Assembly: GCF_014651135.1 (NCBI RefSeq)
Contig: NZ_BMWH01000021.1
Coordinates: 62,001 to 126,000, forward strand
DNA: 64,000 bases
Direction of reading: 5' to 3'
Origin: Streptomyces echinoruber
GTDB lineage: Bacteria; Actinomycetota; Actinomycetes; Streptomycetales; Streptomycetaceae
The position numbers and the translations under genes were made by a program. Below, piece by piece: positions 45,571 to 53,415 of the stretch; positions within the stretch are counted from its first letter, which is position 1; the number at the start of each line of letters is the position of its first letter. The notes under the pieces were generated by a model, which was given only the letters and a program-made list of their open reading frames with translations, was not told the DNA's origin and ran no database searches.

Positions 45571-45670
45571 GGACGGATCAGTTGTCAGGCCGTCGTGTTC
45601 TTCCTTTGAACTACCGCACCGTGCGAGAGGTGCAGGCGAGAGTCGAACTCGCATCCGACGGCGTCCGTCC
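45571..45670 (-). ncRNA. Permuted tRNA-like RNA gene 2 (3' half before 5' half)
   Basis: Read on the minus strand, a 3' half comes first: anticodon-stem strand CGTCG (45660-45656), T-arm GCGAG-TTCGACT-CTCGC, acceptor strand CTGCACC (45635-45629). After an 8-nt spacer the 5' half follows: acceptor GGTGCGG (45620-45614), TA, D-arm GTTC-AAAGGAA-GAAC, A, stem CGACG (45595-45591), then GCCTGACAACTGA. Acceptor (7 bp, one G-U) and anticodon stems pair only between the swapped halves. Outer 7-bp helix TCCGTCC/GGACGGA (45571-45577 with 45664-45670) closes the ends. The 5'-side loop contains CTGACAA, which would read GAC (Val-like), but the joined loop is uncertain. Confidence 0.7.
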
Positions 45671-45721
45671 GGCCTCGGTCGGTCCGGCGATCGGCGGCGA
45701 TGCTGAGACTGGAGCGAGAGT

Positions 45722-45842
45722 CTGAGACTGACCGCGGCTGCCTCTGCCGTGTTGGGCCACCCCGGCCCGGCGGTGTGCCGTGCCGGGGGAAGGACTCGAA
45801 CCTTCACTGTCACCGCTTCTTCAGGCTGAGCTTCAGTGTCAG
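45722..45842 (-). ncRNA. Permuted tRNA-like RNA gene 1 (3' half before 5' half)
   Basis: On the minus strand the 3' half comes first: stem strand GCGGT (45816-45812), GACAGT, T-arm GAAGG-TTCGAGT-CCTTC, acceptor CCCCGGC (45788-45782), discriminator A. A 14-nt spacer precedes the 5' half: acceptor GCCGGGG (45766-45760), TG, D-arm GCCC-AACACGGCAGA-GGC, A, stem GCCGC (45738-45734). The acceptor stem is a perfect 7 bp and the anticodon stem 5 bp, only if the halves are exchanged. An outer helix (45722-45731 with 45833-45842) pairs 9 of 10 bases, leaving a 2-nt and a 16-nt bulge. The long bulge ends CTGAAGAA, which could present GAA (Phe-like). No normal-order 5' half exists upstream. Confidence 0.75.
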
Positions 45843-45945
45843 CTTGCGCTCCTCACGCGAACCGGGTTCTCCATCCGGCCCGCGCCTGTCGCGCACCCCC
45901 GCGCTCGCACGCGGGGGCGATCGTGGATGCCACCTGTGACCGGCG

Positions 45946-46677
45946 TCAGCCGAGCAGGTAGCCGAACACCGCGTCGCCGACCCGCTGGTCGGTGACCTCG
46001 ACGCCGTTGGCCTCCTCACGGGCGAACTTCACCGCCTGCTGGAGCTTCTCGACCCGCTCCACCAGTTCGTTGACCCGCCGCGCCGGAAGCGCTCCGGAGA
46101 ACTTCACGGTCGTCCAGTACCCGATGGGCACGTCCTCGTAGTACACCTCGACCTGCGCCGGGTGCTTGTCGGTCGCCTCCGCCTTGACGTGGTTGCGGGG
46201 GACCTTCTTCGTACGGATCGTGCGGACCGGGTCCGTCTTCCACCAGTCCGTGGACGGGTCGAGGGTCCAGGACTCGGCGGCGTCGAGCGTGGGGAGCTTC
46301 TTGACGAAGGCGTGCAGGTCGGCGAGCTGCTTCTCCAGGAAGAGGAGGTAGCTGACCGGGACGTCGGCGAGGACGGTCCGCCCGTCGACGGTGACGTCCG
46401 CGCGGGCCGTGCGGTTCGCCCAGTCCTTGGTGGCGGTCACGTCGAACAGCCGCGTCAGCGAGGCGGCCATCTCCCGCAGCACGTCCTCGGCCTGCACCTG
46501 CACCCGCGTGGACTCGGGCGGCAGCTGCTCGCCCTCCTCGTCCTTCGGCCGGTACGTGCGCGAGATGCCGGCCAGCAGCGCGGGCTTCTGCACCTTGTGG
46601 TGCGCCGCGGTGATGTCCTGGAGCGCCTTGCTCTTGACACCCTTCTCGACAGCGATGATCTGGTTCAGCTTCGCCAC
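45946..46677 (-). CDS. Conserved protein of unknown function, first gene of the permuted-tRNA operon
   Basis: 243 residues beginning VAKLNQIIAVEKGVKSKALQ, then DITAAHHKVQKPALLAGISR, TRLFDVTATKDWANRTARAD, VPVSYLLFLEKQLADLHAFV, LDPSTDWWKTDPVRTIRTKK and a helical C terminus ending VGDAVFGYLLG. Soluble, no TM or signal. I do not recognise a catalytic motif; I believe the family is catalogued as a DUF (possibly DUF7873) but am not certain. The GTG at 46677 has GGGGGA 5 nt upstream, and TACGTT (46707-46702) is a likely -10. The two permuted tRNA loci follow on the same strand about 100 nt after its stop, suggesting one transcript and an RNA-related function. Confidence 0.75.
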   Translation of the reverse strand: MAKLNQIIAVEKGVKSKALQDITAAHHKVQKPALLAGISRTYRPKDEEGEQLPPESTRVQVQAEDVLREMAASLTRLFDVTATKDWANRTARADVTVDGRTVLADVPVSYLLFLEKQLADLHAFVKKLPTLDAAESWTLDPSTDWWKTDPVRTIRTKKVPRNHVKAEATDKHPAQVEVYYEDVPIGYWTTVKFSGALPARRVNELVERVEKLQQAVKFAREEANGVEVTDQRVGDAVFGYLLG

Positions 46678-46789
46678 TGCGGTCCCCCTTCGAACGCCGG
46701 AAACGTATCCCACCCGGCACCGTCGGGTCCTCCGGTTTTTCACCGCCGCGGCCCGCGGTCCCGGGCCGCCCGCGGTCCCGGACGAAGAA

Positions 46790-46827
46790 GGCGGTGGCCC
46801 GGGGCGGGTGAACCCCGGGCCACCGCC
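46790..46827 (-). terminator. Strong hairpin after the glycosyltransferase gene
   Basis: 15-bp perfect stem (GGCGGTGGCCCGGGG with CCCCGGGCCACCGCC, loop of 8). Between it and the gene end, 46850-46905 is made of GACGTCGGCG-type repeats. It separates the operon ending here from the promoter of the unknown-function gene on the same strand. Confidence 0.75.
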
Positions 46828-46902
46828 CCGCCGTGCGAACCGGTGAACGGACGTCGGCGGACGTCGACGGACATTGGGGACGTCAGCCGACGTCGGCGGA
46901 CG

Positions 46903-49272
46903 TCAGCCGCTGCCGGACGTCTTCCGCGTGAGGTCGTAGAAGGTGGCCGAACCGACCGTCACCTTCCTGAAGTTCTTCTCCACCCAGGAGGTGATCTGCG
47001 CGGCGGTGCCGGTGCCGCCGCCTCCCCTGCCGCCTCCTCTGCCGCCGCCGGCGATGAAGTAGTGGATCCTGCCCTCGGCGACGTACTTCCGGAATTGGGC
47101 GAGCGTCGGGGACGGGTCGGTGCCGTTGAAGCCGCCGAGCGCCATGACCGGGTCGCCGGTGGCCAGTTGGTAGCTCGCCGCGTTCTGCGAGCCGACGGAC
47201 GCGGCGACCCACGTGTACGTGCCGGCGTCCTTCTCCAGCAGTTTCCTGGCCTCGGAGCCGACCTGGGCGCCGTTGAGCAGACCGCCGGCGCCGCCCGGGC
47301 CGCCCGCGCCGCCCGTCCGGTCGGCGCCCGGGAAGGACCGGCCGTTCTGCTGCCCCGGGGTGTTTCCGTTGCCGTTCGGCTGGTCCGGCTGGTTCTGCTG
47401 CCCCGGCAGGCCGCCGCCGAAGCCGCCCGCGCCGCCGCCCGGGAAGCCCTGACCGCCGCCCGGGAAGCCTTGGCCACCACCCGGGAAGCTTTGGCCGCCG
47501 TTCTGCCGGCTCCCACCGCCCGGCAGGCCACCGCCGAAACCGCCCGCGCCGCCCCGTATGCCGCCCCGGCCGCCGGGACCGCCCCGCATGCTCGCGCCCG
47601 CCGGGCCGGCCGTGACGATGGAGCCGGTGTGTCCCTGCCGCAGCGTGCTCAGGGTGTAGGCCGTCGGGCCGGCCAGCGAGGCCGCGACGCCCACGGCCGC
47701 CGTGGCGAGGGCGAGCCGCCGGCCGAGCCGCGCGGCGAAGACCAGGCCGAGCGCGCCGGCCAGGCCGCCGACGAGGACCAGCCACTTCAGCCAGGGCAGG
47801 TAGGCGGGGGTGCGGTGGAGCAGGACGTAGCCCCAGGCCGCGGTCGCCGTGACGGCCGCGGCGAGGGTGAGCGACACCCACGTCCGGTCGCGGTGCGCCC
47901 ACAGCAGGGCCGCGCCCATGCCGACGACGGCCGCGACGTAGGGGGCGAGGGCGACCGTGTAGTACTGGTGGAAGATGCCCGCCATGTAGCTGAAGACGAC
48001 CGCCGTCATCAGCAGCGAGCCGCCCCAGGCGAGCAGCGACGCGCGGGTCGCGTCGGTGCGCCGGGCCTTCCTGGTCAGCACCAGAGCACCGGCCAGCAGG
48101 ATCAGCGCGGCCGGCAGCAGCCACGAGATCTGGCCGCCGACCTCGGCGTCGAACATCCGGTCCCAGCCGGTCTCGCCCCACCTGCCGGTGCCGCCGGCAC
48201 CACCGCCGCCCACGCTGCCGGTCTCGTCGCCGTTGAGGCGGCCGAGGCCGTTGTAGCCGAAGGTCAGCTCCAGGAAGCTGTTGTGCTGCGAGCCGCCGAT
48301 GTACGGCCGCGACGCGGCGGGCCACAGCTCGACGATCGCCACCCACCAGCCGCCGGAGACCACCATCGCGACGGCCGCCAGGGCCAGTTGCGCCAGCCGC
48401 CTGCGCGGCCTCACCGGCGCGCACACGCCGTACACGACGGCGAGCGCGGGCAGGATCAGGAAGGCCTGCAGGGTCTTCGTCAGGAACGCCAGGCCGACCG
48501 CGGCACCGGCCCACACCAGCCACCTGGTGCGCCCGTCCTCCACGCCGCGGACCACGAGGTGCACGGTGAGCGCCATCAGCAGCGCCAGCAGCGCGTCCGG
48601 GTTGTTGAACCGGAACATCAGCGCCGCGACCGGCGTCAGCGCCAGCACCGCGCCCGCGAGCAGACCGGCGGCGGGGCCGACACGGCGGCGGACGGCCGCG
48701 TGGACCACGGCGACCGTGGCGACGCCCATCAGCACCTCGGGGACGAGGATCGCCCACGAGTTCAGGCCGAAGATCCGCACCGACAGCGCCATCGGCCACA
48801 GGGCGGCCGGGGGCTTGTCGACGGTGATGGCGTTGCCCGCGTCCAGCGAGCCGAAGAAGAACGCCTTCCAGCTCCTGCTGCCGGCCTGAACGGCCGCGGA
48901 GTAGAAGGAGTTGGCGTATCCGGAGGCGCTCAGGTCGTACAGGTAGAGCAGGCCGGTGGCCAGCAGCAGACCGAGGAGGGCCGGACGCGCCCAGCGCGGA
49001 TCCTGCGGCCGGCCCCGCCACAGCCGCCTGAGCAGCGGCCGACGGGGCTCACCGGCCTCGGGTGCGGGCGCGGGTGCGGATGCAGGTGCGGATGCGAGCG
49101 CGAGCGCCTGCGGCTCGGCGGTGTGCGTGTCCACCGGGGTCATCCGGGTCGCCGGGGGCGCCGAGGGCGCCGAGGGCGCCGGGGTCGCCGCAGGGGGCGG
49201 CGCCTGGGGCGGTCCCCAGATGCCGGGACCCGCACTCCCCGGGTGCGTCGACTGCTCGTGGTGGGTGCTCAT
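46903..49272 (-). CDS. ArnT/PMT-like family 39 glycosyltransferase
   Basis: 789-residue membrane enzyme that transfers sugar from a polyprenyl-phosphate donor outside the membrane. The first loop carries YANSFYSAAVQAGSRSWKAF and DAGNAITVDKPPAALW, the catalytic acidic and DKPP motifs; about 12 TM helices follow up to residue 570. A Gly/Gln/Pro-rich stretch (residues 580-680, repeats such as GGGQGFPGG) then links to a globular C-terminal domain with YQLATGDPVMALGGFNGTDP and KYVAEGRIHYFIAGG. ATG overlaps the upstream stop (ATGA). Last gene of the RR-HK-GT2-GT39 operon. Confidence 0.88.
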   Translation of the reverse strand: MSTHHEQSTHPGSAGPGIWGPPQAPPPAATPAPSAPSAPPATRMTPVDTHTAEPQALALASAPASAPAPAPEAGEPRRPLLRRLWRGRPQDPRWARPALLGLLLATGLLYLYDLSASGYANSFYSAAVQAGSRSWKAFFFGSLDAGNAITVDKPPAALWPMALSVRIFGLNSWAILVPEVLMGVATVAVVHAAVRRRVGPAAGLLAGAVLALTPVAALMFRFNNPDALLALLMALTVHLVVRGVEDGRTRWLVWAGAAVGLAFLTKTLQAFLILPALAVVYGVCAPVRPRRRLAQLALAAVAMVVSGGWWVAIVELWPAASRPYIGGSQHNSFLELTFGYNGLGRLNGDETGSVGGGGAGGTGRWGETGWDRMFDAEVGGQISWLLPAALILLAGALVLTRKARRTDATRASLLAWGGSLLMTAVVFSYMAGIFHQYYTVALAPYVAAVVGMGAALLWAHRDRTWVSLTLAAAVTATAAWGYVLLHRTPAYLPWLKWLVLVGGLAGALGLVFAARLGRRLALATAAVGVAASLAGPTAYTLSTLRQGHTGSIVTAGPAGASMRGGPGGRGGIRGGAGGFGGGLPGGGSRQNGGQSFPGGGQGFPGGGQGFPGGGAGGFGGGLPGQQNQPDQPNGNGNTPGQQNGRSFPGADRTGGAGGPGGAGGLLNGAQVGSEARKLLEKDAGTYTWVAASVGSQNAASYQLATGDPVMALGGFNGTDPSPTLAQFRKYVAEGRIHYFIAGGGRGGGRGGGGTGTAAQITSWVEKNFRKVTVGSATFYDLTRKTSGSG

Positions 49273-50852
49273 CGCTGATCCCTCGGGTCGGTGTCGTGCG
49301 GGTGCACCGGCTGCAGACGCATCGTCGACTCCCGCCAGGCGCTGTTGCCCTGACGCGTGTACGGGCTCTGCCCGCCGTATGGGCTCTGCCCGCCGTATGG
49401 GCTCTGCCCGCCGTATGGGCTCCGCTCGCCGCACGGGCTGCCGTGCTCGCCGTACAAGCTCTGCCCGCCGTACAGGCTCTGCCCGCCGTACGGGCCGTGT
49501 TCGCCGTACGAGCCGTGCTCGCCGCGCTGCCGCGCCATCGCCGGAGCGGTGGTGTACGGCGGCGAGGGCGGCGTGTGCCCGGCCGCCACGGCGGACCGCC
49601 CGCGGTCGCCGTCGCGCCGGTCGGGGAAGACCCAGGCGCGGAAGAGCAGGAAGCGCAGCACGGTCGCGGCGAGGTTGGCGGCCACCAGGACCGCCAGTTC
49701 GGTGGAGTGGGCGGTGTGGGCTCCGGCCGCGTTCAGGGCCGCCAGCGATCCGCTGGTCAGTGCCAGGCCGATGCCGAAGACGGCCAGGCCCTGCGCCTGG
49801 TGCCGGACCGCGCCGGGCCGGCCGCGCACACCGAAGGTCAGGCGCCGGTTGGCGGCGGTGTTGGCGACGGCGGAGACCAGCAGCGCCAGCGCGTTGGCGG
49901 GCTGCGCCCCGGTGAACGTCCGGAAGCCGCTGTAGAGCAGCAGGTAGAAGAGGGTGGACAGGGCGCCGACGGCGCAGAAGCCGACGAGCTGGCGGGCCAA
50001 CCCCTTGGGCACGTCGGTCAGTTCGCGATCGCGCGGGTCGTCGCCGAAGGGCCGGGCCAGCCGGTCCAGCGGCAGCGAGCCGGTGGCCAGCGCCCTGCCG
50101 ACCCGCCACACGCCCTTGAGGTCGTCCATCGCGGTCCTGACGATGTCGACGGTGGAGTCGGGGTCGTCGACCCAGTCGACCGGCACCTCGTGGATGCGCA
50201 GCCCCGCGCGCTCGGCGAGCACCAGCATCTCGGTGTCGAAGAACCAGCCGGTGTCCTCCACCAGCGGCAGCAGCACCCGCGCGACGTCCCCGCGGATCGC
50301 CTTGAAGCCGCACTGCGCGTCGGAGAACCGGGCCTGCAGCGAGCCGCGCAGGATCAGGTTGTAGGCGCGGCTGACGATCTCCCGCTTGGGTCCGCGCACC
50401 ACCCGGGAGCTGCGGGTCAGCCGCGAGCCGATCGCCAGGTCGGAGTGGCCCGAGATCAGCGGCGCGACCAGCGGGAGCAGGGCGTTGAGGTCGGTGGACA
50501 GGTCGACGTCCATGTAGGCGAGGACCGGGGCGTTCGAGGCCGACCAGACGGTGCGCAGCGCGCGGCCGCGGCCCTTCTGCTCCAGCCGGAAGGACGTCAC
50601 CTCGGTGATCTGAGCCGCCAGCCGGGCCGCCACCTGCGGGGTGGTGTCGGTGGAGGCGTTGTCCGCGACCGTGATGCGGAACGCGTACGGGAAGGTGCGC
50701 GTGAGGTGCTCGTGCAGTCTGCGCACGCAGCGTTCGAGGTCCTTCTCCTCGTTGTGGACGGGGATCACGACATCCAGGACGGGTGCGCCGGCGCCTGCGG
50801 CCGGGAGGGGCTCCCGCGCCGGCAGGGTGCCGGGAGAAGAGTCGGTTCGCAT
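49269..50852 (-). CDS. GT2 (DPM1-like) glycosyltransferase fused to a GtrA-type membrane domain
   Basis: 527 residues. Residues 25-270 are a GT-A fold glycosyltransferase (LDVVIPVHNEEKDLERCVRR, VADNASTDTTPQVA, the metal-binding DVDLSTDL and QCGFKAIR). Residues 300-425 are a four-helix GtrA domain (LVGFCAVGALSTLFYLLLYS). The C-terminal 90 residues are Tyr/Gly-rich repeats (SPYGGQ). It would charge polyprenyl phosphate with a sugar for the neighbouring ArnT-like enzyme. Starts 14 nt after the kinase stop and overlaps the next gene. Confidence 0.88.
   Translation of the reverse strand: MRTDSSPGTLPAREPLPAAGAGAPVLDVVIPVHNEEKDLERCVRRLHEHLTRTFPYAFRITVADNASTDTTPQVAARLAAQITEVTSFRLEQKGRGRALRTVWSASNAPVLAYMDVDLSTDLNALLPLVAPLISGHSDLAIGSRLTRSSRVVRGPKREIVSRAYNLILRGSLQARFSDAQCGFKAIRGDVARVLLPLVEDTGWFFDTEMLVLAERAGLRIHEVPVDWVDDPDSTVDIVRTAMDDLKGVWRVGRALATGSLPLDRLARPFGDDPRDRELTDVPKGLARQLVGFCAVGALSTLFYLLLYSGFRTFTGAQPANALALLVSAVANTAANRRLTFGVRGRPGAVRHQAQGLAVFGIGLALTSGSLAALNAAGAHTAHSTELAVLVAANLAATVLRFLLFRAWVFPDRRDGDRGRSAVAAGHTPPSPPYTTAPAMARQRGEHGSYGEHGPYGGQSLYGGQSLYGEHGSPCGERSPYGGQSPYGGQSPYGGQSPYTRQGNSAWRESTMRLQPVHPHDTDPRDQR
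49360..49520. repeat. 18-bp tandem repeat inside the GT2-GtrA gene
   Basis: GCCGTATGGGCTCTGCCC units encode SPYGGQ repeats; further diverged units (GCCGTACAGGCTCTGCCC) extend the array. Confidence 0.85.
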
Positions 50853-50866
50853 GGCGCCGACTCTCG

Positions 50867-52654
50867 TCAACTGCCCTGTCGCGCCCGTGTGTTGACGCTG
50901 TGGCGTGCCTGTGAACGCGGCCGCCGGCCGGCCTCGGGGACCGGCCGCGGCACCTGCGGGGCCAGCGGCACCTGCGAGACCTGCGACACCTGCGAGACCC
51001 GTGGCATCTGCGAGACCCGTGGCATCTGCGAGACCCGCGGCACTTCCCGGATCTGCGGGACCAGCGCGGGCAGGTGCACGGTGAACACCGTCCGCCCCGG
51101 CACGCTGTCCACGGTCACGGCACCACCGTGCGCGGCCGCCACGGCCTGCACGATGGCCAGGCCCAGGCCCGTCGACCCGGTGGCCCGCGAGCGCGCCGAG
51201 TCGCCCCGCGCGAACCGTTCGAAGACGTGCGGCAGCAGATCCGGCGGGATGCCCTGGCCGTTGTCCTGCACGTCCACGCACACCCACGGCCCGCTGTGCC
51301 GCACGCGCGCGGTGACGGTCGTCCCGGGCGGGGTGTGGGTGCGGGCATTGGCCAGCAGGTTGACGAGAACCTGCTGCAGGCGGGCCGCGTCCGCCGCCAC
51401 CAGTGCGGGCTCGTCGGGCAGTTCGAGGCGCCACACGTGCTCCGGTCCGGCCGCCCGCGCGTCACTGACCGTGTCCACCACCAGCGGCACCAGGTCGGTC
51501 CGCTCGAACCGCAGCGGCCGGCCCGCGTCCAGCCGGGCGAGCAGCAGCAGGTCCTCCACCAGCAGCGTCATCCGGCTCGCCTCGGACTCGATGCGGCCCA
51601 GCGCGTGCCGCGTGTCCGGGCCGACCCGCTCGCGCCCGCGCCGGGTCAGCTCCGCGTACCCGCGGATGGAGGCGAGGGGGGTTCTCAGCTCGTGGCTGGC
51701 GTCGGCCACGAACTGCCGTACCCGCGTCTCGCTCTGCTGGCGGGCGTGCAGCGCGCCGTGGATGTGGTCCAGCATCCGGTTGAGCGCGGCGCCCACCTGG
51801 CCGACCTCGGTGTGCGGGTCGCACTCCGCCTCCGGCACCCGCTCGTCGAGGGTCACCTCGCCGCTGTGCAGGGGGAGTTCGGAGACCCGGGTGGCGGTGG
51901 CGGCGACGCGGCGCAGGGGGCGGGTGGCGATGCCGACCAGCACGGAACCGGCGAGCGAGGCCGCGATCAGTCCGGCGGCGGTGACACTGACCTCGACGAG
52001 GATCAGCGTGCTGATCGTGCCGTCGGCGTCCTTGGTCGGAATGGCGACGTAATAGCTGCCGTTCGGGCCGGTGGCGTACTTCACCCGGTACGAGCCCAGG
52101 TCCGCGATCTCCGCCGTGTGCTCCCGGCCGTCCCTGGCGACGGCGCCGAGCGCCCGCCGCTCGGCGGAGGTCAGCTTCTTGACGCTCATCTGCGGGATGT
52201 CGTTGTCGTCCTTCGACTTCTCGCCGATCCTCGCGTCGGTGATCCCGCCGTCCTCGACCTTCGCCGCGATCGTGCCCGGCGGCTGGGGGCCCTGCCGGAC
52301 GAACTCGCCCAGGTCGGGCCCCGTGCCCTGCCGCTGCCCGAACCTGCCGCCGCCGGTCCCCCCGGTCTCCCCACCCTCACCGGTCTTCCCGGTCTTCCCG
52401 GTCTGCCCGGTCTTTCCGGTCTGCCCGAGCTTGCCCGGCGGGTGGAAGATGCCCGACGCCCGCGCCGCCACCTCGCCCAGGTGGCCGTCCAGTTGCTCGT
52501 ACAGGTGGGAGCGCAGCGCGAGCGTCGTCACCGTGCCGATCACCGTGCACACCACGGCGATCAGCACCACGGAAGCGACGACCAGCCGGGTCCGCAGGGT
52601 GCGCGGCTGCCGTCGGCGCCGCCTCTGCGTACGCGGCCGTCGCCGCCCGCTCAC
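50867..52654 (-). CDS. Two-component sensor histidine kinase
   Basis: 595 residues. TM1 (LVVASVVLIAVVCTVIGTVT), an extracytoplasmic sensor of about 150 residues, TM2 (VSVTAAGLIAASLAGSVLVG) with HAMP, HisKA (FVADASHELRTPLASIRGYA; His in SHELR), and HATPase with NLLANARTHTP, DNGQGIPPDLL and GSTGLGLAIV. The sensor includes a Gly-x-Thr/Lys stretch (GKLGQTGKTGQTGKTGKTG) that looks collagen-like. The C-terminal tail repeats PRVSQM. The GTG overlaps the response regulator stop (GTGA). Pairs with the upstream regulator; the stimulus is unknown. Confidence 0.93.
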   Translation of the reverse strand: MSGRRRPRTQRRRRRQPRTLRTRLVVASVVLIAVVCTVIGTVTTLALRSHLYEQLDGHLGEVAARASGIFHPPGKLGQTGKTGQTGKTGKTGEGGETGGTGGGRFGQRQGTGPDLGEFVRQGPQPPGTIAAKVEDGGITDARIGEKSKDDNDIPQMSVKKLTSAERRALGAVARDGREHTAEIADLGSYRVKYATGPNGSYYVAIPTKDADGTISTLILVEVSVTAAGLIAASLAGSVLVGIATRPLRRVAATATRVSELPLHSGEVTLDERVPEAECDPHTEVGQVGAALNRMLDHIHGALHARQQSETRVRQFVADASHELRTPLASIRGYAELTRRGRERVGPDTRHALGRIESEASRMTLLVEDLLLLARLDAGRPLRFERTDLVPLVVDTVSDARAAGPEHVWRLELPDEPALVAADAARLQQVLVNLLANARTHTPPGTTVTARVRHSGPWVCVDVQDNGQGIPPDLLPHVFERFARGDSARSRATGSTGLGLAIVQAVAAAHGGAVTVDSVPGRTVFTVHLPALVPQIREVPRVSQMPRVSQMPRVSQVSQVSQVPLAPQVPRPVPEAGRRPRSQARHSVNTRARQGS

Positions 52655-53403
52655 GAGCCCGCCGGCTTGATCAGGTAACCGGCGCCCCGCCGGGTGTGGA
52701 TCATCGGCTCCCGGCCCGCGTCGATCTTGCGCCGCAGGTAGGAGATGTACAGCTCGACGACGTTGGCCTGGCCGCCGAAGTCGTACGACCACACGCGGTC
52801 CAGGATCTGCGCCTTGCTCAGCACCCGCCGCGGGTTGCGCATCAGGAAGCGCAGCAGTTCGAACTCGGTGGCGGTGAGGTGGATGCTCTCCCCGCCCCGC
52901 GACACCTCGTGGCTGTCCTCGTCGAGCATCAGGTCACCGACGACGAGCACGGAGTCGGACCGCCGGTCGGCGGCACCCGACCGGCGGATGAGCCCGCGCA
53001 GCCGCGCGACGACCTCCTCCAGGGAGAACGGCTTGGTGACGTAGTCGTCGCCGCCGGCGGTCAGCCCGGCGATCCGGTCCTCCACGGCGTCCTTCGCCGT
53101 CAGGAACAGCACGGGCACGTCGGGCAGGTCGCGCCGCAGCCGGCCCAGGACCGCCAGCCCGTCCATGTCCGGCAGCATCATGTCCAGGACAACGGCGTCC
53201 GGCCGGAACTCCCGCGCCGCCTGCAGCGCGCCGTGCCCGTCGCCCGCGGTGCGGATCCGCCAGCCCTCGTAGCGCAGGGCCATGGACAGCAGCTCGGTGA
53301 GGGACGTCTCGTCGTCCACCACGAGCACCCGGACGGGGCTCCCGTCCGGCCTCAGCAGTTCGGTGCGCCCCTGGGGCGAGGTCGTGGTCATGGTGTTCAC
53401 CAT
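52651..53403 (-). CDS. OmpR-family response regulator
   Basis: 250 residues: receiver domain with Asp74 (VVLDMMLPDMDG), the acidic pair VVDDE near residue 30, Lys in VTKPFSLEEVV, and a C-terminal winged helix (LTATEFELLRFLMRNPRRVL, NVVELYISYLRRKI). The ATG at 53403 is chosen for the GAGG at 8 nt; ATG 53391 is in frame. Both starts lie inside a long palindrome. First gene of the operon with the kinase and two glycosyltransferases, so it may regulate surface glycosylation. Confidence 0.92.
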   Translation of the reverse strand: MVNTMTTTSPQGRTELLRPDGSPVRVLVVDDETSLTELLSMALRYEGWRIRTAGDGHGALQAAREFRPDAVVLDMMLPDMDGLAVLGRLRRDLPDVPVLFLTAKDAVEDRIAGLTAGGDDYVTKPFSLEEVVARLRGLIRRSGAADRRSDSVLVVGDLMLDEDSHEVSRGGESIHLTATEFELLRFLMRNPRRVLSKAQILDRVWSYDFGGQANVVELYISYLRRKIDAGREPMIHTRRGAGYLIKPAGS

Positions 53404-53415
53404 GACCACGACCTC
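53378..53415. promoter_or_regulatory. 38-nt palindrome over the response-regulator start
   Basis: Arms of 18 nt (53378-53395 and 53398-53415) are exact reverse complements with a TT spacer. On the minus strand the left part carries the GAGG ribosome-binding site and both candidate ATGs. Could be an mRNA hairpin hiding the start or an autoregulatory operator. Confidence 0.85.

Noticed and set aside
45571-45842. Two ordinary tRNA genes in normal order
   Set aside because: No normal-order 5' half lies upstream of either T-arm; acceptor strands match only between swapped halves.
45946-46677. First impression of a Ku-type DNA repair protein from size and VAKL start
   Set aside because: The sequence lacks the Ku beta-barrel motifs; it matches no DNA repair family I can name.
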